Positions 34,578 to 44,220 of a stretch of 64,000 nucleotides of DNA are shown in pieces. The DNA comes from an uncultured Lachnospiraceae bacterium (lineage in GTDB: Bacteria > Bacillota > Clostridia > Lachnospirales > Lachnospiraceae): positions 310,001-374,000 of the forward strand of contig CAJTKK010000001.1 of NCBI GenBank assembly GCA_910576535.1, written 5' to 3'. The notes below the pieces were generated by a model. It was not told the origin of the DNA and searched no databases. It saw only the letters and a list, made by a program, of their open reading frames with translations. Numbering within the stretch: the stretch's first letter is position 1; every line of letters begins with the position of its first letter. The position numbers and the translations under genes are program-made.

Positions 34578-37500
34578 TTATTTCCTCCCTTTCTTCCTGC
34601 GGGCAAAGTCTTTCATAATAAAACCATCCGTCAGAATTGTCTCATCAAAAGAAACTGCCGGCAGTATCACTTTTTGTTTTTGATGCCCTTTTTCGTCCAC
34701 ATAATACCATTGATATGGCTCCCCTTCCTCAGACAAAGGCAATGCAGGCATGGCAGCTTCTGAGCCTGGCTTCAGCAAAGGTGATATCTCCGCCGACAAA
34801 GAAAGGCGGTCCAACACTTTGGTATGAGCCGCTTCTATCTGCACCGTCTTTACTGGCAGCAGCCCCGTTTGTATGGTTATCGGGGAATCCGGCTCTGCTA
34901 AGAGCGTAAGATATCTGTCCTTTCCATTGCTGGAAAGATAGATATTCTGTCCATATTGCACGTAGTCCCCTAAGTTATGCGGATGATCCGCCCCAAAAGG
35001 AGGATACAGTTTTGAAAAATCATTGCCGTCAAAATAACCGAACACACCGTCCGATATCCGCCCCATGTCTCCAATACCCAGCCCGAACTTCACATCGTCA
35101 ATGCCGCATCGGTCATATTTCTTAATATCCTCAAATCCCTTTTTATATTGAGGATGTCCATAAAATTCAAAGCAAACCTTCATCCGTACCAATGCCAGCG
35201 GCCTTCCCCACAGAATCCGCCCTGTCCCGTGTTTGGAATCCAGGAAACGATCCATTAAAGCATTAAATTCATAAAATGCGTTCTTAGACTGAAGCAGCGC
35301 TTTTACAAAATCCCGAAGCATGTCATTTCCAAAATCCGCTCCTGCAAAACCGCCGCTTCCATCCGGAGCAGATATCCACCTCGCCTCCGGCATCCGGTTC
35401 CGGTAAACAGTCTTTACCATCCCTTTATAATCTCCGTCCGCATCGTAGATCAACAGCCTCCTGTTCAATATTTCCGGGATTACAATGCCGCAGACAGGGG
35501 ATGTTTCCGGCGCAGCGCTGCTCAAGACTTCATCATCCGCTGCTGCCGTAAAATCAGCATTCAGCCTGACGAAATCCGAAAAGGATGGCCTAAGCAGCCC
35601 ATAATCCTCTTCTTCACAAGAAACCGTCTCCGCAAAATCAACCTCGCACCCGTTGTAGTATGATTTCTGTACCAGGGGCTGCGTCAGCCCGAAGGTACTC
35701 ACCAAGGCCAAATCCGTAAGTTTCACGTATCCCCCATGCATAGGAAGCAGATCCTGATGAGGCAGAATAGATTTTCTGCTGTCTCCAATGCAGGCCGAAA
35801 CCAGATCTGCCATTTCCTCATCCCCGCCGATTCCCATCACCGGAAATTGCAGCGCCTGCCAGAATCCTCCGAAAAATTCACCAAACCCACTTAAGCTTTG
35901 TGAAATAACAGGCAGATTTTTTACTTTTTCCGCCATTTCCCCCAATTCCTCTTCCTGGTTTATTCCGGCATATCTTTCCATCACGCTTCCTAATGTTTTT
36001 ACCGCATGGGGCGTCAGCAATATCTGTCCGGACATCTTATATTTTTTCAGTTGCCGGGGCGTCAGGCCGCCCTGGTAGACCAGATCCGTATCCCCATATT
36101 CCAGCCGCCATCCGTCCAAAGTATTGTCTTTTTCTTCATTGGTCCTGGTAGGATAATACTCAATCCCCCAAATCATGCAAAGCGTGGCAAAATCAAAAGG
36201 ATCCTCATTGACGGCAATCCGGCTGGGACGCCGGCCTTCTATTTTTATTTCCCCAATAAGAGAACTTACCGCTTCCAAAGTTGCTTTTCCCAGCAGGCAA
36301 GTCTGCATAAGCAAATCAGCATAGGCCGGCGGAAGCTGGCTGTCACTGCAGGTTCCCTCCATGCATTTTTCCAAAAAATCTTCCCTTCCTATATCCGTAT
36401 GGACAGCCTCTATCTGGCATTCCAGCAAGCCGTCCGGTGTAAACCTTCCGTCTTCGCCAAAAGCAAACGTGCGCCGGACCCCTTCCCCACTTAACAAAAG
36501 AGCGGGATCCTTTGCCGCAAAGAAAAATTCACTTCCGTTTTTTTCACACTCCGCCCCTTTCGGCAGGCTGTCGGAAAGCGTATGGATCCGCGCCTTATAA
36601 TCCTCTTCTTTTTTCTTGATATCCGCTTCCAGATCCCGGATGGAACGGATGGTCTTCCTCATCTCATCCAATAGCTCCTGCTTCGGCAGATACCCCTCTT
36701 TTTCCCCTTCCCCGTCTTCATACAATAAAACATACTGCTCCCATAAAGTAAATAACACCCCCCGTGAAAAGAGAAGCCTGCGTTTTAAATCACCGGTCTC
36801 CCTTCCCAGTTTCTTTATGTCAGAAATACAGGAACCTGATTTTTTATTGCTATCCCACCCGGTATCCTGATCTACGGAAATATGGATACTGGAATCCAGG
36901 CTATCATATCTGGCAAACCTGTGATAATGAATCTGATCGTCAATGAAAAAATTCCCGTCCTCCCGCCCCATCCCGTCATATAACTCATACTGGAGCGCAG
37001 TAAGCATCCGTTCTGTAATCCGGCTGTCCGGATCCAGAAATTTTTTCATCATTTTTGACAATGCCTCTGCCGAGTTGTTCCCAAATACAATGTTTACTTT
37101 CCCTTCCGGTATTTTGGCATAATCATGGGAAAAGCCTTTCCACAAAATGGAATCTATCATGCCATAAACTATCGTACGGTTGCCTATCCCCTCTTCTACG
37201 TCTGCGCACAATCCATAAGCCTGAAGAATTTTTTCAAAATCATCCACCGTTTTTACACCGGAAAACGGGTCTTTCGTTTCATCCGAAAAATAGCCCATGA
37301 CAAAATAAGTAAGCTTGATTTCATCCTGGATTGGCAAATCGGACAGATCGTCATGAAAGCCAAAAACACTGCGGCAGTTGGGATAGTAAGCGGCAAAAAG
37401 CATATCGCCCGCCCCTACCGCCGTCAGTTTATCCAAATAACCCTCATTGTCTCCCATTTCCTTCCCTTGCCCTGCCGGATAGCTTCTCCCCAAATATCTC

Positions 37501-37907
37501 CATTTCCTCCTGTCGTCGGGATCTTCAAAAAAGGGGATAGTGATGCTTTTCCCATAAGACTTGTCCAGGGAAATAAAATCGCTTTCCACTATAAAGCATT
37601 TTGCCTGCAATTTATCCCCCTCATGCCCGCCCCATATCCTCGTTACCGCATAACGGTTAGGCGCCGCAGGGTAATCCTCCCCATCGGCGGAATGAGTAAA
37701 CGCATCCGGCAATATAAAATGCAGATGCACGCCCGGTTCTAACGGCTTTTCCTTTTCAAAGGCGCCAGGCGTATTCCTGCTGCCTAAAACGGAATTGGCC
37801 ATTACCGTTTTATAATCAGGCGCCATCCGCGGAACATCCCTTTGGGACGTCCTTATGCTGCCCGACGCATATGCTTCAACAAACATCGGAATAATCAGAT
37901 TCCCCAA
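34578..37907 (-). CDS. 1109-residue cluster protein of unknown function
   Basis: This protein is not assigned to a named domain. It starts with a TTG at 37907, decided by an ideal AAAGGAGG site 8 bases upstream, and overlaps the previous gene by 32 bases. The N-terminal region has a striking block, PGVHLHFILPDAFTHSADG followed by YPAAPNRYAVTRIWGG. The middle (about residues 370-450) is a charged coiled coil (RSIRDLEADIKKKEEDYKARI). The rest is mixed alpha/beta. No signal peptide or membrane segment is seen. Its size and central place suggest a scaffold or structural part, which is inference. Confidence 0.75.
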   Translation of the reverse strand: MGNLIIPMFVEAYASGSIRTSQRDVPRMAPDYKTVMANSVLGSRNTPGAFEKEKPLEPGVHLHFILPDAFTHSADGEDYPAAPNRYAVTRIWGGHEGDKLQAKCFIVESDFISLDKSYGKSITIPFFEDPDDRRKWRYLGRSYPAGQGKEMGDNEGYLDKLTAVGAGDMLFAAYYPNCRSVFGFHDDLSDLPIQDEIKLTYFVMGYFSDETKDPFSGVKTVDDFEKILQAYGLCADVEEGIGNRTIVYGMIDSILWKGFSHDYAKIPEGKVNIVFGNNSAEALSKMMKKFLDPDSRITERMLTALQYELYDGMGREDGNFFIDDQIHYHRFARYDSLDSSIHISVDQDTGWDSNKKSGSCISDIKKLGRETGDLKRRLLFSRGVLFTLWEQYVLLYEDGEGEKEGYLPKQELLDEMRKTIRSIRDLEADIKKKEEDYKARIHTLSDSLPKGAECEKNGSEFFFAAKDPALLLSGEGVRRTFAFGEDGRFTPDGLLECQIEAVHTDIGREDFLEKCMEGTCSDSQLPPAYADLLMQTCLLGKATLEAVSSLIGEIKIEGRRPSRIAVNEDPFDFATLCMIWGIEYYPTRTNEEKDNTLDGWRLEYGDTDLVYQGGLTPRQLKKYKMSGQILLTPHAVKTLGSVMERYAGINQEEELGEMAEKVKNLPVISQSLSGFGEFFGGFWQALQFPVMGIGGDEEMADLVSACIGDSRKSILPHQDLLPMHGGYVKLTDLALVSTFGLTQPLVQKSYYNGCEVDFAETVSCEEEDYGLLRPSFSDFVRLNADFTAAADDEVLSSAAPETSPVCGIVIPEILNRRLLIYDADGDYKGMVKTVYRNRMPEARWISAPDGSGGFAGADFGNDMLRDFVKALLQSKNAFYEFNALMDRFLDSKHGTGRILWGRPLALVRMKVCFEFYGHPQYKKGFEDIKKYDRCGIDDVKFGLGIGDMGRISDGVFGYFDGNDFSKLYPPFGADHPHNLGDYVQYGQNIYLSSNGKDRYLTLLAEPDSPITIQTGLLPVKTVQIEAAHTKVLDRLSLSAEISPLLKPGSEAAMPALPLSEEGEPYQWYYVDEKGHQKQKVILPAVSFDETILTDGFIMKDFARRKKGRK

Positions 37908-38730
37908 ACGTCCCGCCTCCTTTCAGAAATTCTGCCCTTTTCGCTACAGCTATCAGCTCAAACGCCAGTTCCGGCGACCTCACATCCGTTTGAAGCAATT
38001 CTCCCATGCGCTTTGCCAGTCCAACGACATCTATTTTTCCCCCTGCTCCCGTAAACTGCCTTACATCCACTCTTGCTTTTTCTATTGGAACCCCAAAATC
38101 CTCCTCCTTTACGCTTTTTAGAACAAGTTCATTTTCATTGTCCGCCACCCCGAACCGCAGTCCCGTCTTCGGTTCGGAAATGACAAACTTTGTAAGTTCC
38201 CCGTCAAAAATGCACAGCAGGATATCATTGGCCAACGCATCCATTCTTAAAATTTCAAGGAGGGTTTCCCCATTGTACCCAAATGCCTCCAAGCCCCTCC
38301 ATTTGCCTACCAGTTCCGAACGCAGAATAAATCCTGTCCTTGCCTTCCCTGATACCGGCAATGCATCCCTGCGGCGGCGGTGATTCGGATGCATATGCAA
38401 AAAGCGGGAACGGGAAAGCCGTTGCGTAGCGGCGGATGCCACAAAGCCAAAACTTCCGTTATCAATAAGAGCGTCCGCCTCCGCCACGCGGCCAATGGAC
38501 ATTGCCCCGTCCGTAAAAGCATCCAGCCAGTTTTCATCCAAGTAAAAAAATCGTATGCTCTCCGGCGGAAGAAGTTTCTCATCAGGAACCAGGTAAGAAA
38601 AAGGAACGTCCTTCAATAGTCTTAGTTCCGAAACAAAATTGCAGATTTCCTGCAATGTCCCATCTTCCTCATCACAGCAAAAGTTACTCCGCAGACGCGT
38701 CTGTAAAGGCTCCAGCAGAATTCTTTTCAT
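37876..38730 (-). CDS. 284-residue cluster protein of unknown function
   Basis: This soluble protein has no named domain that I recognise. A conserved-looking block reads DVPFSYLVPDEKLLPPESIR, followed by FFYLDENWLDAFTDGAMSIG. A later Arg-rich stretch (HPNHRRRRD) and a beta-rich C-terminal half follow. The block suggests a fixed binding surface, and the name is left open. The ATG at 38730 is preferred over the GTG at 38742, although the AAAGGGG site fits neither perfectly. Its end overlaps the start of the 1109-residue gene, so translation is coupled. Confidence 0.7.
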   Translation of the reverse strand: MKRILLEPLQTRLRSNFCCDEEDGTLQEICNFVSELRLLKDVPFSYLVPDEKLLPPESIRFFYLDENWLDAFTDGAMSIGRVAEADALIDNGSFGFVASAATQRLSRSRFLHMHPNHRRRRDALPVSGKARTGFILRSELVGKWRGLEAFGYNGETLLEILRMDALANDILLCIFDGELTKFVISEPKTGLRFGVADNENELVLKSVKEEDFGVPIEKARVDVRQFTGAGGKIDVVGLAKRMGELLQTDVRSPELAFELIAVAKRAEFLKGGGTFGESDYSDVC

Positions 38731-38749
38731 AGAAATGCTCACACCCCTT

Positions 38750-39946
38750 TCACATTCCAGGCATATTCTTCACAGCTTCATAGATATCCGCTGGCTTCAA
38801 ATTCTCCTCCAGCATCCTCCTGTGCATTTTCAGCTTCTGTTTTTTCCGGTAAGAAACCATTAACGCCCCCTCCGGCTTCCGGCTCAAGGCAGCCAGCCGC
38901 CCCATCTGGAAAGCCGCAGCATAAGAAACATCAAAAATGCCATTTTCCGGGTCGTAAACGAGATAGCCGTCCGCCGTATGCTTAGGCCCTATACGGCTTC
39001 CCGGACCCTCATAAGGCAGAAACGGGGAACGGTAAAGGGAATAAGTCATTTCCCCGCTCCTCGTATAATGTTTTTTAGGCACATAACCTTTCTTCAGGAC
39101 TTCCTTTTCCTGATCATACCCTATGACTCCCGTATTCCGGCTTAATTTTTCAATCAGCGATGCAAATGTTTCCGACTGGCTGCGGGCAGAAAATACGGAA
39201 AAACGGTGAAGCGATACGAGGCGGATCTTATCATATCCGTCCGGTATTTTTTCCGGCATTCCCAGCATGGAAACAAGATGAACCGTACTTTTTTGCATCT
39301 CTTTTTCCCCTGTTGGAATAAAACGGTTTGCCATAATCACTGAAAAATCCCCGTTCATTGCCGTCACCTCATCCTCCGTGTCCGCCAAATCCACTCTTTT
39401 TCCATGGGTCAGGTAAGTCATTTCTTCAAAGGTAGGCATAATGGACAGATACAGTTGCCTGGAAATATCTACAACATGACAGCAGTCCGTCCCTTTTTCT
39501 GCCGTCACCTTTGGCAGCAGGGAGCGGTCGGGAAAAAATAGACGAGGCTGTTTATCACCCAGCAGTTTTTCCACCGTTATATCGGATTCTTCCGCCTCCT
39601 CCCCTTCCGCAATCACAATGAGTGCCGCCCACGGCACAGGTACGCCGTTTATCTCTTCCGCAATTGTATATTCCCATGGCATCGTTTCGTTTTTCAATGT
39701 GATGAAGGGGATCTGCCTGGAAAAATCCCCGCACTCGTTTTCTGACGGGGAAACGCTGAAAATAGTGTCCGCATCCAAAGTATACGCCCTTGAAGCAACA
39801 TAAAAATATTCCGTTTTTTTAAACGTATCCTCTGCAGGCTTCCTAACCTTCTGTGTCACTTCCACTTTATGCCTGCCGCTGCCCAGCGCAGGCTTTCGGA
39901 ATCCAATCAGTTTCATTTTTTCATTTTTATCATATTGATTATCCAT
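38750..39946 (-). CDS. 398-residue cluster protein of unknown function
   Basis: This soluble protein has no named domain. The N-terminal part contains VTQKVRKPAED, FYVASRAYTLDADTIFSVSP and GDFSRQIPFITLKNETMPWE, which look beta-rich and structural. The C-terminal third is more helical and ends with lysine- and methionine-rich segments (MVSYRKKQKLKMHRRMLEEN). There is no signal peptide. It overlaps the end of the DUF6603 gene by 8 bases, and the ribosome site GAGGAGG lies inside that gene about 15 bases before the ATG. The tight coupling implies matched production with its neighbours. Confidence 0.7.
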   Translation of the reverse strand: MDNQYDKNEKMKLIGFRKPALGSGRHKVEVTQKVRKPAEDTFKKTEYFYVASRAYTLDADTIFSVSPSENECGDFSRQIPFITLKNETMPWEYTIAEEINGVPVPWAALIVIAEGEEAEESDITVEKLLGDKQPRLFFPDRSLLPKVTAEKGTDCCHVVDISRQLYLSIMPTFEEMTYLTHGKRVDLADTEDEVTAMNGDFSVIMANRFIPTGEKEMQKSTVHLVSMLGMPEKIPDGYDKIRLVSLHRFSVFSARSQSETFASLIEKLSRNTGVIGYDQEKEVLKKGYVPKKHYTRSGEMTYSLYRSPFLPYEGPGSRIGPKHTADGYLVYDPENGIFDVSYAAAFQMGRLAALSRKPEGALMVSYRKKQKLKMHRRMLEENLKPADIYEAVKNMPGM

Positions 39947-42900
39947 ATACCGGTATAACTACCTCCTCATCAAAATAATCATCAGCTTCAGCCGCATATT
40001 TAGCCAAGGAAATCTCCTGTGTTAATTCCACCCCCAAACCCTCCAGGAATTCCCTCCGTTTCTTTTGTACCCCGGGGGAATTTACCGTCCTGGCAAAAAC
40101 AGCAATTGTCTCCTTATCCGTATAATCCGGGCAGACAGGCAACTCCATGTAAATGAAGGCATCCGCAATCCTCTTTGTCCCTTTCCGGTATAAATCCTCA
40201 AGAGAAATATCATTTTTTTCCGGGAATATCGTTATTTCCGGCTCGGGGGAACAGACCTCCATGCCGCAGGGAACATCCCGGACAAGCTCCCCCTCCCCGC
40301 CCCATAACGCCGAGGGCAGGTTCCTGCGGATAACCGAACCATGGAAGGCTGCTTTGCCTCCTCCTTCATCTGTCACTGTTACCGTAAAACCGGTTTCCAG
40401 CCTGTCACCCTTCCCCCCCATAGGTTTTACTCTCACAGCGGCAGGAGTAAATTCTATTTTTTCCCCATTGAGGCAGGCATCCGTCACTGGCACTGCAGTC
40501 TCGGCAGAAATCGTAACCCCATTTTTCGATACAGTATAAAATTCCTCTTTGCCTACCGTAATTTTTCCATTTAAACCGCCAGCCAGAACTATTTTCAAAG
40601 GCTCCGTTTCCGCCGTCCCCGCCTCCCGCTGGCCAAGCTGCCTTTCTTTTCCATCCCCGGCCGGCAAAAAGGATTCGCAAAATTTCTGCCAGTCCAGTTC
40701 CCCAGCCTCTTTGGAAGCATTTGCGCCAATGGTAATCTTGAAAGAAAGAACCCATATTTTAATAACCGCAACTGCAGAAAAATCCGGCCCCCATATATGA
40801 AGATCCGTCCCCAGCTCTACTGTAATTGTTTTGGAAATGGACCATAATTTCAACCGGTAGGAAGCCCCCAATGTGATACCTATTTCAATATCATAGCAAA
40901 ACGGCTTCCACCCAATCAGAAAATCTGCCTTTGCAATAAAATAAGCCTTTAAATTCCCAAGCGTATAAGTCATGCTCAATCTTCCGCCGGCCATAACCGT
41001 ACTTGGCGTCAGCGCAAAATATGCTTCCCCTGTTATATTTACGGAATCCCCAATATTCCAATGAAATCCCACACGGGGTACGTCCGGATAATGTCCGGGT
41101 TTATTTTTTTCATATTTCGGATGATACCCTCCCAGCGATATTACAAAATCCCCCGCATGTATTCCCCCAAACCACATAAAGAAAGCAAATCCCCCGGTTA
41201 GATGGCAGTCCTTGGAAAGAATATAAGATTCGGAAGTCAATCTGGCTTCTATCCCCAAAAAACCTTCCTCCGGCTTCACCTGGGCTTTCAAGGCAAGCTG
41301 CGCATAGGCAAGCGGCATCACCTTTTTCTCCCCGCTGCACGCAGGAGGCATGGTGATACCGGAAATCCCCAGCACGCCGATTTCCACATTGTTTCCGAAA
41401 CTCACCGATAAAAGCACATCGCTTAATGCAATTTCAAACGTACTGAACTTAATCCCGAAGACCAGGAACCTTTGCCCGCTCTCATCTTGTATGTACTGTT
41501 GCAGTTCTGCAAGCATTCCATCCTCATTTATTTTTCCTGCTGCCGCCTTAATCAGCGGATAATCCGCCACGCTCTCAATATCCGGCATAACCAGCCTCTT
41601 ATTATATCCGAACCCTAAAGCCAGGCCTTTCACAAAGAAGGCGGGCGGTCCTCCGATATCCGCAGAAATGATCCCATAAGCAAACAGATATCCGTCCTTT
41701 TTGTATTCCGCCGCCACAGAAAGGGAAAATGGCTTTGTCTGTATGGTCAGCAGCCCGGAATAAGTATCCCCGTTCCTCATCAAAGCCCCGTTTATACCAA
41801 GCCCTTTGCCCGTATAAGAAATCCCAAACCCTGAAATAGAAAATCGAATGGAAAAATCCGTCATAGATACGCCTATCCCGGCCCCAAACAAGTCAAACCG
41901 CAAAGGATGTACATTCAGCGAAGTATCCATCCTAAAGATAAGGCGGGATCCCTCTATCCCCACCCCGATTCTGTGCAGTGAAAAAATAGCCAGGGATTTC
42001 TCTATCTTAAGCCAGAAAACTTTCGGCGAAGCATGATTGGACGTAAGAACCCAATCCCCCTTTGCCGGCAGGAAGCCCTCTCCAACGCTAACAACATCCC
42101 CCTGCTGCAAAAGGGCTTTTTCCCCGGGTTCATAAATCTGCCATTGCTGTCTGTTTCCAAAAACAGCAAATTCCATCCTGACCCCTGCCGGCATTTCTTT
42201 TGACTCATCGGGGGATGTAAGGATATAAACACCAATATCCTTAACCCCAAAATCTTCCTTCTTTACGGAAAACTGACCCGCAAGGCCTCCTGCTACCGGA
42301 AGACGCGCAAAAGAAAGGTCTATGCCCAGGGAAACCGCGATGCGGTATTCTGTCCGCTCCCCAAAATCAATGGATATCTCTATCTCTCCGCCGGAACTTG
42401 CCCGTACGCTCCCGGTCAATCTTTTTTTCCCAAAATCATAAGTAAGCCCCGCATGACTCAGCCCTATCTGTGTAATAAAATGCCAGCTTTCTTCTATATC
42501 CATAAATCCCACTGCATGTAACAAATCCTCAAAAGTCACGGTATCCCCCGGCCTTTTAGGCTGATAGGACATGGAAATCATGCTTTTATGCTCTACGGAT
42601 CCGCTATCATACCGGTAAACGCAGCTTACGTCCTGGCTCTCCCCTATCTCCAGCATACATGCAATATCAATGGAATGACGCCAACCGCCTTCCTGCCTCA
42701 CCGACACCGCTTTCACACTTGTCATAAAAGAAAACAGTTTTTTTAAAGTTTTATCGCTGCCGCTAAATCCTGCAGAAATCGCAAAACGGAAAGAAGGATT
42801 CTCTTCCAGGCCACAGTCAAAAACAAGAGAAGAAATAACAAAATCAAAGCTTTCTGACAGCAAACAGCTACTGCCGAAAAAGTCATGAAATAAATCCGAT

Positions 42901-44201
42901 AAATGCATGTTTATATTTTCCGTAATACAACATGCAAAACGGTAATTACCGCCCCCTAAATAACTGCCTGAAACTTCAAATCCCACACTGCAGATAGAAA
43001 AGCTGCCCGTTAATGAAACGGAAAAACTGCCGGAACCATACGTTACCTGAAGAAATATTTTTTCTATTGCCATTTTCTTTTGGCCTATATCAAACTGCAG
43101 GACATCGCTGGCTCCCAGCTCAAATGCATATCGGCCGGAGCCAAAGCCCATCCGGGCAGAAAGCCGGTCAAACGTTAATTCCGGCAGCTCCGTCTTAAGA
43201 AAAAGCTCTGATACCGCAGAAAAGTCAAGAAGACTGCCTTCTTTTAACCCCAGGCCGATCTCCATCCGGCCCGGATCCACATAAACCTCATATAAGCTGC
43301 CGCCAATGCGGAATTCCCCACAGGCATAAAACATGAACACGCTTGAGGCAAGGCTTTGGTTCACACTGAAATGAATACTTGGAGTAAATGTAATTTTACC
43401 CGATGCCACCGTTAAAGCATGATCCGAAGCCAGACATGCCGTAAAAGCTTGTACAGACTCTTCCGTAGCATCTATAAAGACTTCCTTTAACTTCAAATGG
43501 TCAAAAACAGAGCGGGCAAATCCTTCCGGCAAATAATCCCCTATTTCAATATCTTTCACCTGAAACATAGAAAATATCTGCTCTGCCGTATATTCCTCAC
43601 ACGAAGGAAAAACGCCATAAACCGAATAATGCCCGTTCCCCAATATCTGATTCACCGTCATCCTGTTTTTTGTCTGATGTGACAGAAGAAAACAATCATA
43701 AGTAAACCCGGGCAAAAAACGGGTTTCCTTAGTTGTACCGCTAAAAAAGCGGAGACTTTCCAACGCAAAGCCCAAAGAAGATATTTGTATGGATATGTCT
43801 TGCAAATCCTGATAAATACCCGCAAAAACAATTTCACCATATTCATCCTGCGTAATATGGCATAAGATTCTGCGGATACCGGCAATTTCCTTATAGCAGG
43901 CCGATTCCTGCAGGAAATCCGGGAGCTTTTTCAATTCCCCATAAAATATAATACCGTTTTCAGACGGCTCCCCCGGAAGTTCCAGATCACAGAGCGTCAA
44001 ATCCGAAAGGCAGTGATAAAGCGGCTGTTCCCCTTCTGGATGGACTGCCTCCCATTCTTCCTCCTTATAATACCCCGGCACACCAGGAAAAATATCTTTT
44101 AATGCACACTCTTTTGTATTTTCTTTCAGCAAACTGAAAATGGAACTTATTTCTTTTGATACAGCCTTTTTTTCCATTTTATCCCCCATTCCCCAATGCA
44201 T
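39939..44201 (-). CDS. 1420-residue DUF6603 domain protein
   Basis: This is the largest protein of the window. The long central part, roughly residues 550-1120, matches DUF6603. It is a chain of amphipathic strands with repeated units such as FSVSLTGSFSICSVGFEVSG, followed by the family block GGYHPKYEKN and HYPDVPRVGFHWNIGDSV (about residue 1030) and GEAYFALTPSTVMAGGRLS. DUF6603 occurs in some bacteria and fungi and has no known function. The alternating strands suggest an elongated beta-solenoid or amphipathic sheet. No signal peptide is visible. The start could be the ATG at 44201, 44189 or 44177; the last has the best site (GGGGGAT). Confidence 0.8.
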   Translation of the reverse strand: MHWGMGDKMEKKAVSKEISSIFSLLKENTKECALKDIFPGVPGYYKEEEWEAVHPEGEQPLYHCLSDLTLCDLELPGEPSENGIIFYGELKKLPDFLQESACYKEIAGIRRILCHITQDEYGEIVFAGIYQDLQDISIQISSLGFALESLRFFSGTTKETRFLPGFTYDCFLLSHQTKNRMTVNQILGNGHYSVYGVFPSCEEYTAEQIFSMFQVKDIEIGDYLPEGFARSVFDHLKLKEVFIDATEESVQAFTACLASDHALTVASGKITFTPSIHFSVNQSLASSVFMFYACGEFRIGGSLYEVYVDPGRMEIGLGLKEGSLLDFSAVSELFLKTELPELTFDRLSARMGFGSGRYAFELGASDVLQFDIGQKKMAIEKIFLQVTYGSGSFSVSLTGSFSICSVGFEVSGSYLGGGNYRFACCITENINMHLSDLFHDFFGSSCLLSESFDFVISSLVFDCGLEENPSFRFAISAGFSGSDKTLKKLFSFMTSVKAVSVRQEGGWRHSIDIACMLEIGESQDVSCVYRYDSGSVEHKSMISMSYQPKRPGDTVTFEDLLHAVGFMDIEESWHFITQIGLSHAGLTYDFGKKRLTGSVRASSGGEIEISIDFGERTEYRIAVSLGIDLSFARLPVAGGLAGQFSVKKEDFGVKDIGVYILTSPDESKEMPAGVRMEFAVFGNRQQWQIYEPGEKALLQQGDVVSVGEGFLPAKGDWVLTSNHASPKVFWLKIEKSLAIFSLHRIGVGIEGSRLIFRMDTSLNVHPLRFDLFGAGIGVSMTDFSIRFSISGFGISYTGKGLGINGALMRNGDTYSGLLTIQTKPFSLSVAAEYKKDGYLFAYGIISADIGGPPAFFVKGLALGFGYNKRLVMPDIESVADYPLIKAAAGKINEDGMLAELQQYIQDESGQRFLVFGIKFSTFEIALSDVLLSVSFGNNVEIGVLGISGITMPPACSGEKKVMPLAYAQLALKAQVKPEEGFLGIEARLTSESYILSKDCHLTGGFAFFMWFGGIHAGDFVISLGGYHPKYEKNKPGHYPDVPRVGFHWNIGDSVNITGEAYFALTPSTVMAGGRLSMTYTLGNLKAYFIAKADFLIGWKPFCYDIEIGITLGASYRLKLWSISKTITVELGTDLHIWGPDFSAVAVIKIWVLSFKITIGANASKEAGELDWQKFCESFLPAGDGKERQLGQREAGTAETEPLKIVLAGGLNGKITVGKEEFYTVSKNGVTISAETAVPVTDACLNGEKIEFTPAAVRVKPMGGKGDRLETGFTVTVTDEGGGKAAFHGSVIRRNLPSALWGGEGELVRDVPCGMEVCSPEPEITIFPEKNDISLEDLYRKGTKRIADAFIYMELPVCPDYTDKETIAVFARTVNSPGVQKKRREFLEGLGVELTQEISLAKYAAEADDYFDEEVVIPVYG

Positions 44202-44220
44202 TGTTTTCCGCCTGTTTTAT

